DNA from: Filosporella fistucella | Lineage: Eukaryota; Ascomycota; Leotiomycetes; Helotiales | Assembly (NCBI GenBank): GCA_030077755.1 | Contig: JAQJZZ010000002.1 | Coordinates: 124,001 to 188,000 of the forward strand | Reading direction: 5' to 3' | DNA length: 64,000 bases | Shown: positions 9,429-20,857 of the stretch, in pieces | Layout: every line of letters begins with the position of its first letter | How positions within the stretch are numbered: position 1 is the first letter of the stretch | Position numbers and translations under genes: made by a program | The notes under the pieces: model-generated | The model's database searches: none | The model's input: the letters and a program-made list of their open reading frames with translations, nothing else | What the model was told of the DNA's origin: nothing

Positions 9429-12400
9429 ATATCTGCTACGTCCGTAGCACAATATCAAAAGTTCAATTTCTACAAAGTAAAATGCTGGTGACATCCTTGC
9501 CTAGTCCTCCATGCAGCTTCATGAAATTAGTAAACGGGAACCGAAGTAATTAATTTATTTATCCCGTTCCTGCATATTTCATAAGATCCGGAGCTGTTTT
9601 TGATTTAACCTTCAACATACAGGCATCTACTCTGCAGTAGCTAGCTGCATGCATGCTATCTAGATGAATGTATGTATGTCTTTCGGAACGGAAAATATGA
9701 AGCCGTCGGATGGGAGGGATGGTGATGTTTCTGGCTTCTGATGATGGGATCTGGAGTGGCTAGCAGCTTTCATTTCGTGTAATTGGAACTCGGATATGGC
9801 TTCACGTATTTTTGACTGTGCAATGATGGAAGTGCGATTGTAGCAGATTTTCTTGTGGATGGAATTGGATTTAGAGGATGAACGCAATGATCAAGGCACA
9901 TTTAGAGCTCCATTTGTACCGAGTTGTTGTTTCTGACTCTTTTGCCGTTCCACAACCTCGGGTCGTCAACCAGAAGGCATAGAACCCACAAGATATCTGC
10001 TCCTCTTGCCGACTACTTTCATACGTCCAACTCCACATTCATAGAATATTTCTGCAAATTACGAGTAACTGATCAAAAGGTCACAAGCTCCGTCAACAAT
10101 GATACCTTACCTCTCAATATCTCCCTCCAAAAGGGGTACCTCTAACCGAGGCTCAGCTCGCGAGAGCCTCTCGCGAGCAAAAAGCAATCGAAATCATGAA
10201 AAGAAATGAGAAAGCTCATGAGCCGAGCTTCGTTCCGAATCCCGTTCGATAAAGTTTACCTGCCTCATCGGTCGGCGAATACTGTAAGTAATGTCACTAG
10301 ACTATACAAGTACCTTAAGTAGAGTAGCTGTGCATGAATGCAATCCGATGATAATTTTCCGTAGCAGGAAGCTATCGGGGTTCTTGGCTGGATAGATTCG
10401 GTGCTGAGCGATGGATAGGCGTTAGGAGGCTGCGAGCGGTGGATTGGGAATGGTTCAGGAACGAGGTGGATGGGGTGAGTGGGCTAGAGGGAATGAGGCT
10501 TGGTGCCGGGTGGGTGCATGAGGTGAGACTGAGGAGGGTCGAAGCGGGAGGAGGGGACGGGTGAAAATGGAGGAGGTTGGGAGGAAGCAAACATGTGTGT
10601 TCGTGTGCTATTCTTTGGATGACATTTCATGAGGTGGTTCAATAGAGGGAGATGAGCTGAGAGGTAAAGAAGGGAATAGAGGAGATGAGTTGAAAAGGAG
10701 GTGAGATGTCGTGACTCGTGGGTTCGATGATAGTACGGTGAGTAGTACAGTGGATTTTACTTAGTTATGCGGGGAGGGATGCGTTGTGTAAATGGCAAAT
10801 GCCGTGTTCAAAAGTGAGTTTGACAGTCTTGACATGAGATGAATGTTCGGATGGATTAAGCTGTGAGAGGAAAGTTTCAATAGCCCGTTTATGTATACAA
10901 AAGCATGTGTCTAATGTGATTATGAAGAAGGGTTGCGAAGCATAAGCTCACGACTTCGTAATAAGCTAAGCTCAGAACCTGGGATATGGAACAGTATCTT
11001 CATGATACCTTCATCAACACCTCCCTCTTCCAGCAAAGTCCTCTCGCCAAGACATCTTATATTCATCCCAACTCTGTCTCCGCGAAAAGATGCACAACGG
11101 TTGAGATTAAAATAGACATTGCGAACAAACTTCCCCTGAAAATGCCCAAAAGGTAATGCCCCCGGAATCTCTCTCCCTCAGATCAACTCGGGAGAATCAA
11201 GCCTTGAAGGTGATCACGATCATGACCTCTACCTTTGCAAGAGAACAGCCCTGGTCTCCTGGTCTCCGGATTCAAAGCCCATCTGATTGGTGCTTGAACA
11301 CTTACATGTCAAACGAACGCCTCAATTTCCGATATCAATGCCGGAGAGCAGAAAATATGACAGCATCGTCCCTCTTGTGTTCTCCACTGTTAAGAAATTC
11401 TCGGAAATACCGTCATGTTATATATTCAAGGTACAACAGAATTATGAAAAACAAAGGTGCACGAACAGGACTGTGCTTGCAACAGACTCTCACATGGCAG
11501 ACGTGCTCGGCGGATGACCGCGTTTCTGCACGTCTTGTCGAGGTTTCAAGGTTCTTCCCAGCCTCTCCAACTGGTGCCCACAGACATGTGCTAGGCCATG
11601 GATCACAGACCGTGTGCCACGTCAATGCAAGTAAACAATGTTTATGGCATTGTTGTTTAAGCGCAGCTTGATGCTGCTGCTCTCACTGGTCTTGAACATC
11701 TCGACGCGTTGATGGGTTGAGTCTTGAGCAAGGAAATGCGTGCGAAGTTGGGAGATGTAAGTGGGGAGGAATACCGAGTACAATATGTGTTGTGATGCGG
11801 CAGGAGGAGGATCTTTAATAGTGGTCTGGAGGAAGGGAGACATGTCCCCTTTTCGTGGGAGATTGGAAGAATTTTCTGCCCTTTTCCCTCCCTGTGTCCC
11901 CTTTAGAGGCTGTGAAATTGATTTGATTTGAATCGTGTTTTGATGCTTGAATTTGTTGTTGATTTTTAAATCCTGGAGTGAAGATATTTATGACTGCGAC
12001 TCATTCGGGAGACGAGATCTCAGAAACTCAAGTCAATTTCAGATCAGACGGCACCTTATACATCACCGGAAATCGAGAAAATCCGAAAAGCATTCGATAG
12101 AAGCTGACAGCAATCAATAATACGGATCCTCCCAGCGCCATCAAGAAAAATAAATCTACAATATACGGCTTGCGCCATCAATATTGCAGCTTCATCCCCC
12201 CTTCCGAGGAACAGAACATACCTACAACAGCTTCCAGCATCAAAATCAAGGCTTACTTGTATCGACTCCCTTTATCCAGTCTGCCTCTCTGTCAGCAGCT
12301 CAATTTCTGCTAATCTCACTCGCCCTGGGCATCCACGACACGACAATTGGTGTTCCAGTTTCCGATCTGCCACTGATAACTTACCTGAGGTAAGAATACT

Positions 12401-12504
12401 GATAATATTTTAATACCCGGCTCGTCCAAAATTACGCAACCGTTTTCGAGACCTGGCTACATATCCATACCTTACCTACCCACCATATCCATATACGAAT
12501 ACAT
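9429..12504. other. Long gene-poor region between GWT1 and the kinase leader
   Basis: About 3.1 kb in which the frames on both strands are short and of low complexity (for example P/S-rich ones near 10372-10590). No gene, RNA or transposon is recognised. It contains the perfect 10-bp-arm inverted repeat at 10156-10178, described separately. Confidence 0.4.
10156..10178. repeat. Perfect inverted repeat of a TCTCGCGAGA-type element
   Basis: Left arm GCTCGCGAGA (10156-10165) and right arm TCTCGCGAGC (10169-10178) are exact reverse complements around a 3-nt loop. Each arm holds the self-complementary TCGCGA. It lies in the intergenic region about 730 bp past the GWT1 stop and 3.1 kb before the kinase ATG. 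It could be a hairpin or a paired protein-binding site. Confidence 0.5.
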
Positions 12505-13262
12505 GCATACTTAGGTAAATACCTACCTGCTTTAACCATACGCACGTAAACTCGCTTCCACGCCATCAACTCAAATCGAACCGTCATCGTATTGTTGTGG
12601 TGGTCTCTTGTTCCTCTCGACTACCATTTTCTTCGTCCGTGGTTCTCGACAAAGCACTCGTCCTGGGCACCCGTTTTCCCCTATTCTAAAACCTCGCTAA
12701 AGCCGAATTAAAATTACCAGCGACCAAGCAACAGAGCCAGCCTTCGCCCGACCCAAACTTGCGTGAACTCATCCATCGTCAACACGACAACCTTCGGAGA
12801 CACAATTGAATTGATTCAACCTCCCTTCAACGACTGTCGCTCCCTCAATCTGCCATTGCATCTGCACATTGCCTCGATCTCGTCAACACTGCCAGCTGTA
12901 TCGCACAAGGGGCTCTACAACGCGATCAACCAGCTTGCTCCTGATCACACCAGGCCAAGATTAGAGAGGAACCAGTCTGGCACCCCCGTACTCCCGCGTA
13001 TTTTTGTTGCAGCAACATCAATCACATCTGCGACGACGATTCTTTCAGTGGGCACAGCTTCCCGGATCTGCCATCAATATCGAATCGCAGACCACGACAC
13101 CACACCATGGTAGCGGGAGGGATCTATTGGTGATAGAGGCGACATTTTCGCTATCAGCAGCATCTGGATTGGATCTGCCAGATTCACAGCAGAATCCAGG
13201 CCATACCGGTGCAAAAGGTGATCAAGACCTTCACATCAGAAGACAGTGCGCAATCAAGAGAA
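12505..13262 (+). promoter_or_regulatory. Long ATG-depleted 5' leader of the Kin4-type kinase
   Basis: From 12505 to 13106 (602 nt) the + strand holds no ATG at all. The first ATG, at 13107, opens a mini-uORF, and the next, at 13263, is the kinase start. The 5' part is pyrimidine-rich (about 12590-12700), as often found around fungal transcription starts. This is the pattern expected of a long transcribed leader under selection against upstream starts; the exact transcription start cannot be placed. Confidence 0.5.
13107..13133 (+). other. Mini-uORF (8 codons plus stop) in the kinase leader
   Basis: ATG at 13107 in the context ACACCATGG, close to an ideal initiation context, followed by eight sense codons and TGA at 13131-13133. 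It ends 129 nt before the main ATG. As the only upstream ATG in about 750 nt, it may modulate translation of the kinase. Confidence 0.45.
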
Positions 13263-16200
13263 ATGTCTTCAGCCGCACTTCAAACGGCGCCGCATAATGC
13301 AACTACTGTAGGATCACATTCGCCGGTGACGGCTACTTCGAATCGCCCATACACTGGAAGTTCATCACAATCGAGAGATCCGTATTACAACCAATCTCAA
13401 AACGCGTCGCCATCATCGACTCGTCGACCCTCGAGACGGCCAAGCGGCAATGGCGCATCCTCGAATAATGCACAACAATCACAACATTATTCTCCAGCAA
13501 GTAGTGCTCCAACCTCAACGACCACCTCTCGATCTGTCAATAATTCGTCTGCTGCTCCAACAGATTACCCCGTGATGGCTCCAGGTGATCACCAGAGAGG
13601 TGTACCGCCTGTCGTCTCACCCCGAACTTCTTCAAATCGATCTGCTGCACAAGCAGCAGCTGCCACAGCCGCCGATCGAACTCGAAGAACTGGATATACA
13701 GGCGATGCTTCGAATTCACCACGACAGACTGGCGGGGATGGATCCCAAGATCGAGTTGATAGGCAGAGAAGCAATGGAAATACACAAGCCAACGGAGTGA
13801 CTGAAGATCCTGCTGTCGCAGCTGCCAACGCCGCCGCAAGAGCAAGACGAAGAGCTGCACAATCGCCAGAGTCGATTCCACATAGGCCTAGTGGGAGCAG
13901 AGAGTCGAGATCGTCACAATCGGCTTCTGCTGTTCAAAGACAAGCTATGGCACAGGCTGGAGCACAATCACCGGGGGGGCTGTCGAGGGAAGCAAGCGAG
14001 GTCTTGAATAGAGTGATTGTTAGCAGACCGGAGGTGGATATTGAGCGGGAGCGGGAGAGGATGCAAGAAGCTATCCCATCATCTCCAGCATCACAACGTA
14101 CACCTGGTGGTCTGAGTGTAGTTCCCAGCGAGGGCATTGAGGATAGTGCTCGAGGAAGCAGGAGTAGACATGATCACTCTGCCAGCACTGGGAAACGAGA
14201 GAAGAATAGTAAATTTGGAGACTACTATTTGGGCAACACTCTTGGTGAGGGTGAGTTTGGTAAGGTGAAGATGGGGTGGAAGCAAGAAGGAGGTGTAGAG
14301 GTGAGGTACCCTCAAATCTACTTGGATATTTGCTAATCGTTCAGGTTGCTATCAAACTCATCCGTCGAGACAGTGTCGGCACGAACCCTTCCCGACTTGC
14401 AAAGATCTACCGCGAGATTGCCATCCTCCGGGAGATCTCTCATCCTAATATTGTTCGATTACATGAAATGGTGGAAACAGAAAAGCAGATCGGTCTAATT
14501 CTAGAGTACGCTTCTGGAGGAGAACTCTTTGATTACATATTAAATCACAGATATCTGAAAGATCAGGCCGCCAGACGATTATTTGCTCAACTTGTCTCAG
14601 GAGTGGGGTATCTGCACAAGAAAGGAATTGTCCACCGAGATTTGAAGCTGGAGAATTTACTACTGGACCGCAATCGGAATATTATCATCACCGATTTTGG
14701 ATTCGCTAATACCTTCAACCCTGATGACGAGCTTGGCGAGGAAGTTGAGTACAACCTTTCGAGCAAGGATTATATCAAGCGTATGGAGTTGGACAAAGTT
14801 TTGCCAAGCGGACACCGACGTGGCGATTTGATGCAGACTAGTTGTGGCAGTCCTTGTTACGCAGCTCCGGAACTCGTCGTCAGCGATTCGGTCTATACTG
14901 GTCGCAAGGTTGACGTCTGGAGTTGTGGTGTAATTCTGGTAGGTTCAGGGCTTGGCCTGTCTTGTGTTGATTTGCTAACGATAAATAGTATGCTATGCTT
15001 GCAGGTTACCTTCCTTTTGACGATGACCCAGCCAATCCTGAAGGTGACAACATCAACCTACTGTACAAATATATCGTCACTACTCCTTTGACCTTCCCCG
15101 AATATATCACCCCACACGCCCGAGATCTCCTTCGACGAATCCTTGTCCCAGATCCTAGAAAGCGAGCAGATTTGTTCGAGGTGGCTAGACACAGCTGGTT
15201 AAGCGAATACTCTCATGTTGTGGGCTTCATTACAAGCACTACAACCAACGCCAATGACATCAAGTCTACCTCGGTTGGAGCAGAAGAGGAACAGGCATCA
15301 TACCTGGTCAGAAGCGCATCGGTCAAGGAGGCATCGAAACCTACGAAGCAAACTGCTGCTATTGGAGAACTTGGGAGAAAACATGGCCATGTGGACCCAG
15401 AAGCCGCAGAGAGCCACCCCAAGCCTTCTAAGGACAACAAACGAAGGACTGTACAGGTCGAATACGTTGCTCCACGATCTCAAACACAGCGAGGAGAGCC
15501 ATCAAACGCCGTTGCTCCATCAGGTTCAAGAACCAGGGTTCGTTCTGGAAGTCAGGGTCCTGTTGAGGTTCAACAACCTACCACATCGGCGAGAAGACAG
15601 GTTTCCGCTGAAAAGCCGTTGCCTCAAGATCCCCCGGTCACTAGAGATTATAGACGACCATCGAGTTCATCTCGTCAGCAAGGTATGCCTCCACCTACCC
15701 GACCTGCCAGAGATTCATCCCGCTCTGCTTCCGATACACATTACACTGGTCATGCTCCCCCTCCTGTCTCGATCGCCAGACCACAAACTGGTGGTTCTAT
15801 GACTTCAACTGGCAGTAGGTCGGGATCTTTGGCATTAAGGGATAGAGGCTCATATTCACAACCAGCAGCACCGACATTAGCAGGTACCAATGCTCAAGGG
15901 CGAATTTCGCAACCGAAGGGTCAAAAGACCTATCCAATTTCCGGCCCAGTGGCCGATGGGGAACAATCGACCTTCGGTCGACCAAGTGTTGGAGCGAACC
16001 ACATTCCACCGAAATTCGCTCGTGTTGCTGGATTAGAAGATGTAGCTCCAGAACCGAAAGGTCATAAAAGATCAAATACCATTGGTGGTATCTTCAGCAG
16101 AACCAATTCGATTTTTGGTGGCAGGAGAAATGGTGAGGAGAAGGCGGAAAAGACGAAGAAGTATCCTCCAGTGAGCATGGCAAGTGGGGTCGGGCAATCT

Positions 16201-16992
16201 AATGAAACTCCTCGACCCTCCATCGATTCTGGCCGCCGATCAATATCATTTGGATTTGGGAAGAAGAGAAGCGGCAGTATTACTGGATCTCAGACAACCA
16301 CTCTCCAGGAAAAACCGAGAAGATTCTCTTTGATTCCTACGTCATTTTCATTGAAAGCTATCGGAATTGGAAAAGAATACGGAACGCCAGGGACTGTTCA
16401 ACCAGATAACCAGTATGCAGACAGTCTTGAGCAACAGGGGAATTACAATGAACCACCACGAACTGCCGGGACCTCGGGAAGCCGAAACATCAGCGGTGCT
16501 ACTACCGCTCATCCATATAGCTCTGATGGTGCATATGATAGAAATCGGGACAGCCCACAGCAAAGCCGGAGGGGAATTTCCAGCTCTAGCCCTCAGCAGA
16601 GCCGATATGCTCAGCAAGGAGTCTCGGATCCTCGCTCCGGTGCACCACCTCAATTCTTACCGCCAATGAATTTCAGACAAGGAGAGTCTGCTCTCACCAC
16701 AGAATCCGAGTCATCTCTCAATGATGCCATCCAGAACCGAAGAGGCGTCTATCCACCGGGCTTCAACGATTATGATGATGGATCTAGACGTCAACAAGTT
16801 CAAACCCAACAGCACGGCCGACCAAGTGGGCGAGGTGTTCTGCAGAAGAACAACCGCAAGTTCACCGAGGCTTACGAGCCAGACCAGGGGAATGGATATG
16901 GTCCAACTCACACGGATCACGCTGGAAGCAGTGGTGCAGCCAGAAAAGTTATGGATTTCTTCCGTCGCAGAGGTCGAGATCGCGGGCAATGA
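13263..16992 (+). CDS. kin4: Kin4/Ppk1-type serine/threonine protein kinase
   Basis: Three exons, 13263-14300, 14345-14938 and 14989-16992, separated by introns of 44 and 50 nt, give 1211 aa. The kinase domain covers residues 320-615: glycine loop LGEGEFGKVK (327-336), VAIK lysine 350, catalytic HRDLKLENLL (Asp445), DFG 463-465, activation segment TSCGSPCYAAPE, then [20 protein letters not shown], which is restored only by splicing intron 2. The match to yeast Kin4 is strong, including LLRRILVPDPRKRADL. Yeast Kin4 is the spindle-position checkpoint kinase that restrains mitotic exit. Compared with yeast, about 33 extra residues lie between DFG and TSCGSP. The N-terminus (1-316) and C-terminus (616-1190) are S/Q/R-rich and look disordered. 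The protein ends in a basic amphipathic KVMDFFRRRGRDRGQ tail. The start is the first in-frame ATG after a long leader. Confidence 0.9.
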
Positions 16993-18202
16993 TCCCAATA
17001 CTAAGATCAACATTGCACAAATATACATATTGATACAAGGCGAAAAATGAGAGACAGAGATGAAATATGGAATATAATACCTTACCCGTAAAGACGCGGG
17101 CAATTGGATTTACAAAGCACGACATACCATTCTTCGTTTCAGCACCCGACGCAGAAACATGGAGAGAGGCGCTGCTTCATCCAATGAGAGAAACTTGCTT
17201 GTTTGCTTTACTTCACCATTTGGAGACGGGAGTTGATTCTGGAGCGGGAGTTTTACGTTTCGGTGGTGTTTTCGGGGGGTGGTGGTTGCCTTGCTTGCCT
17301 TTGCCTGAGCTTGTATTCTTTTCTTCCTTGTTGTTGAGGGAGATGCAGACGCGATGAGATTGGGGTGGTGCTGTGAGAAAAGGGAAAGGGAAAAGAAGAG
17401 AGATGCAGGAAGCGTGCGTGGAGGGGCTAGTGTGAATGATGCGATACCTTGTAATAAATCATATTTTCATTTTCGCTTCGCACACGGGGTTTTATTGTTG
17501 AGTTGTGAAATTAAGTCTCCACGTTGGAAAGGAAGGGAAGTGAGATGTGGAAGGGCTATACTTTCTGCTTCTGCTACTGCTTCTGCTTTGGAGCTGTGAA
17601 TTATGCTGGGCGGTTGGCAAGTTGGGTAGAGGAGAGGAGAGGAGAGGAGATGGATAGTCTGTAGTCGTAGATATCAGAAAGAGAACGCTTACCCCATTCC
17701 TCGTTCGCCTATAGTTTATTATGCCATGCTGTACCACTCTTTTCAAATCATATCCCTCTAGACACGATATAGACTTTTATCCCCCGAGTTTGAGATGATA
17801 TTTATAATCACCCAAGTGAGCTTTCGAAAGCACCTCACTTTCACAAACAGTCACACCGAAGCCCACAGTATTTCCCTAACTACCACACCTTTTAAATAGA
17901 ACACTGCGGCTGAACACGCAACTCTGGACAAGCCTTCCTATTCGTCAGAATATCCTTTCCCCATCTCCTCGCAGGACGCTCTCGACACTCATGCATGAGG
18001 CGTTCAGGTAGTAGGTTCTTATTGGCTTTCCTTATTCCGAAGGATCAATCTCGGAATCACCACGTCACGCAGGGACTCAGCCTCGTTGTTTGAATTGAAT
18101 ATCTTTCATCGACGACGTGACTTGACAATCATATGGTTTGGTTCTTGGTCTTCAGATCTATGAGGACAATATAGCTGTGCGAGAAGAGAATTGTCAGGCA
18201 GT
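16993..18202. other. Intergenic region with GGAGA microsatellite
   Basis: About 1.2 kb without a gene-like frame. It contains a (GGAGA)n pentanucleotide run at about 17629-17650 and, just before it, an imperfect CTTCTG trinucleotide stretch at about 17565-17590. It should hold the kinase 3' UTR and the promoter of the EH-ZZ-AAA gene. Confidence 0.4.
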
Positions 18203-20857
18203 ATGATATTCTTTGCTTTTGGTCCAGATAAGAACTCCTGGATCGCGGGGAATAATCTGATTACATATTGGTACGTTATCTCTCTCTGTCCTAATTCTAT
18301 TCAGCTTGATTGCATTTAACTAGCAAAATATACAGCAATGGACTGTCCGATGGTATAACCCAAGACGTGAACAATAACGAAATTTCAGCAGCGAATCTGC
18401 AATGGGGTTCGCTCGGCCCAAATGGATTCTGTTTCTTCCAGCGTCTCTTTGACAGTTTGTCAATCTACAAACTCCTAGCTCTTAACGTAGCTAACCTCCA
18501 TAGCATGGTCACCTCAGGATGCGAATCTTCTTGCAGATACCAATTTCGCAGCCGTGCACCACATCTCCTTCTCACCAGGCGGAGGGTATTTCATCAGGTA
18601 CGAGAACGGCTACCTAAGCAGCTTGTGTAGATTATCCAAAAAGGGCACCTTCCCTAAAGCTTTCCACGATATCGCGAAGCCGGATATGGTGACTAGAGGG
18701 TCTTTATCCTACTCGGCGCAAGATTCGAGGATCTCGCATGTGCTGTTCGGGGCGGGAGAGACGGTCCTAGTATGCTACAATGATGGAGGGTGGAATTCGT
18801 CCGGACTTCCGCAGAAAGCTGTTGATGAGCTGCAACGGTTACATAAGGATGATTGGGTGATTAGCAAAAATTCTTGTCTGTGTCCTTGGGACAGCGAGTA
18901 CTACTTCTTCGAGCATACACGCCCGAATCCGAGTGCGCTATGGGAGACGCAGACGCTGTGGTCTTATGAAATTCCGACAATTGGAATTTTGACCCCATTA
19001 TTCGTGAGGCAGCTTTTAGAGGACCAGATACCCGTTGAGAAGAAGGCGAAGGTTCCTACCGTAAGTTAATTTTATACAAATTACGTGTACGGACCTGATT
19101 TACTTGCAGCCGGCTGCAAAGCCAAAAGTGCCACCACGATCCAAGAACGAGAGAGAGGTTGAAGACGGTCTCCCACTGACAGAAGAGGTCCAAAAATTGG
19201 CTGCCGAAGCTTTCAAACAGATCAGTGGCGCTCGTGATTCCATTACCAGCGAAGAATTTCGAGCCGAGCTGAGATCTGGTAATATTCTGCCCAAGATGTC
19301 ATGGAAAGATGTGAAGAAGATTGAGGACATATCTGATCTGGACGGTGATGGGACATTTACCCTCGATGAGTTCACCATTGCGTATTACCTGGTATTACGA
19401 CGCGCAAAAGGCATAGTTGTCCCCACTGAATTGTCAGCCAACGTGATGGAGCAACTATCTCAACAAAGCGTCGAACGGGCGACTTGTGATCGTTGCGGGA
19501 AAAGTATTCTAACTACAGATACTTCATGGGGATGTCGGGTCTGTGACTTTGATGCTTGTCAGGTCTGCTATAATGCCTACAATGGCGCAGCTTATTGCCC
19601 GCAGGGACATTTCCTTGATAACACCTTATCTGAATTTTCCCAGCCAGATGTTGCAGATATCATGGCGAATCTCAATATTGCGAATGAGGGTCAACACAAA
19701 TACTCGAACAGTACTGAACATGAAGATGAAGCGCCTACAAATGGTGACCCTAGTAGCCGTAAGCAGGGTAAGAAAGATCTTCGAGAATCTCTGAAGAGCT
19801 CAATTCTCTCTGAAAGTCCTAATATACAATGGGATGATGTCGCCGGACTGGAGAATGCCAAGAATGAGCTTCAAGAAGCTGTTATATTGCCTGCGAAATT
19901 CCCACAGATGTTCACTGGCAAAAGAAAAGCTACGAGAGGTATCTTGTTGTATGGGCCCCCTGGGACAGGGAAGAGCTACCTGGCCAAAGCGATTGCAACA
20001 GAGGCAGGCTCGAAATTTTTCAGTGTCAGTAGCTCGGATGTCATGTCTAAATGGTATGGAGAGAGTGAACAGTGAGTTAAAAGGGAGATCTGAAATTCAG
20101 CTCAGGGTGGCTGACAGGATTACAGACTCATCAAGGCTCTTTTCGAGCTTGCCAGGGAAAACCGACCTTCTATCATCTTCATCGATGAACTCGAAGCTAT
20201 ATGTGGCAAGAGAGATGCATTAGATGCAACTGAGCATACATCACGTATGAAGACAGAGCTGATGGTACAAATAGATGGCGTAGGCCATGACAATAAAGAT
20301 GTCTTTTTGCTCGCAGCTACGAACTTGCCCTGGATTCTCGATCCAGCCATTCGTCGTCGATTTCAGAGGAAAATCCATATACCACTGCCTGACGATACTG
20401 CTCGTGCAGAACTATTCAGGATCCATATTGGAGACACGAAATGCGGGTTGGGTCAGCGTGACTTTGAAGAGTTGAGTAGGAGAACAGAAGGATTGAGTGG
20501 AAGTGATATTAGTATTGCTGTGGAGGAAGCTTTATTGCAACCTGTGAAGAAAGTTTCCTCTTCGACGCACTGGCGGAAGGTATAGCCAACAATATTCAGA
20601 CACGCGTATATGGGGCTTTACACTAATGTGATTAGGTCCAACATCAAGGCGTAGAAAAGCTTACCCCATGCAAGCCTGGCGACTCAGGTGCCATGCTTAT
20701 GAACTGGCGAAAGGTCCCAGCATCAAAGCTCCTTGAGCCATCGGTTGAGACAGAAGATTTTTTCAATGTTCTCTCTAAGGTGAAGGCTTCAGTGAGTCAA
20801 GATGAGATCCTAAAGTGCAAGGAGTGGACGGTACAGTTCGGGACTGAAGGCCGTTGA
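18203..20857 (+). CDS. EH domain - ZZ zinc finger - Vps4-like AAA+ ATPase fusion protein
   Basis: Six-exon model: 18203-18270, 18336-18454, 18504-19060, 19110-20071, 20126-20579, 20636-20857, about 793 aa. The second donor is uncertain (18442 is the alternative, 789 aa); the other junctions keep frame and motif continuity. Residues 1-248 form a module I do not recognise (includes [15 protein letters not shown]). Residues about 271-360 are an EH domain with an EF-hand loop [13 protein letters not shown] (324-336) followed by [10 protein letters not shown]. Residues 374-420 are a ZZ finger ([18 protein letters not shown], then a cysteine and a histidine). From 489 there is a Vps4/katanin-class AAA+ domain: [11 protein letters not shown], Walker A GPPGTGKS (530-537), Walker B IIFIDE (Asp589, Glu590), RRRF arginine finger, and the Vps4 C-terminal signature [12 protein letters not shown]. 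Vps4 normally carries an MIT domain that binds ESCRT-III; here EH and ZZ replace it. EH domains bind NPF peptides in endocytosis, so an endosomal remodelling role is inferred. Confidence 0.85.

Noticed and set aside
10372..11671. Several frames of 60-171 codons in the GWT1-kinase gap
   Set aside because: Low complexity or random-looking, no splice sites that link them, no recognisable domain.
12763..13113. 116-codon frame in the kinase leader
   Set aside because: It has no ATG start, and the region is depleted of ATG, as expected for an untranslated leader.
13333..14137. Minus- and alternative-frame open frames inside the kinase N-terminus
   Set aside because: Shadows of the low-complexity coding strand.
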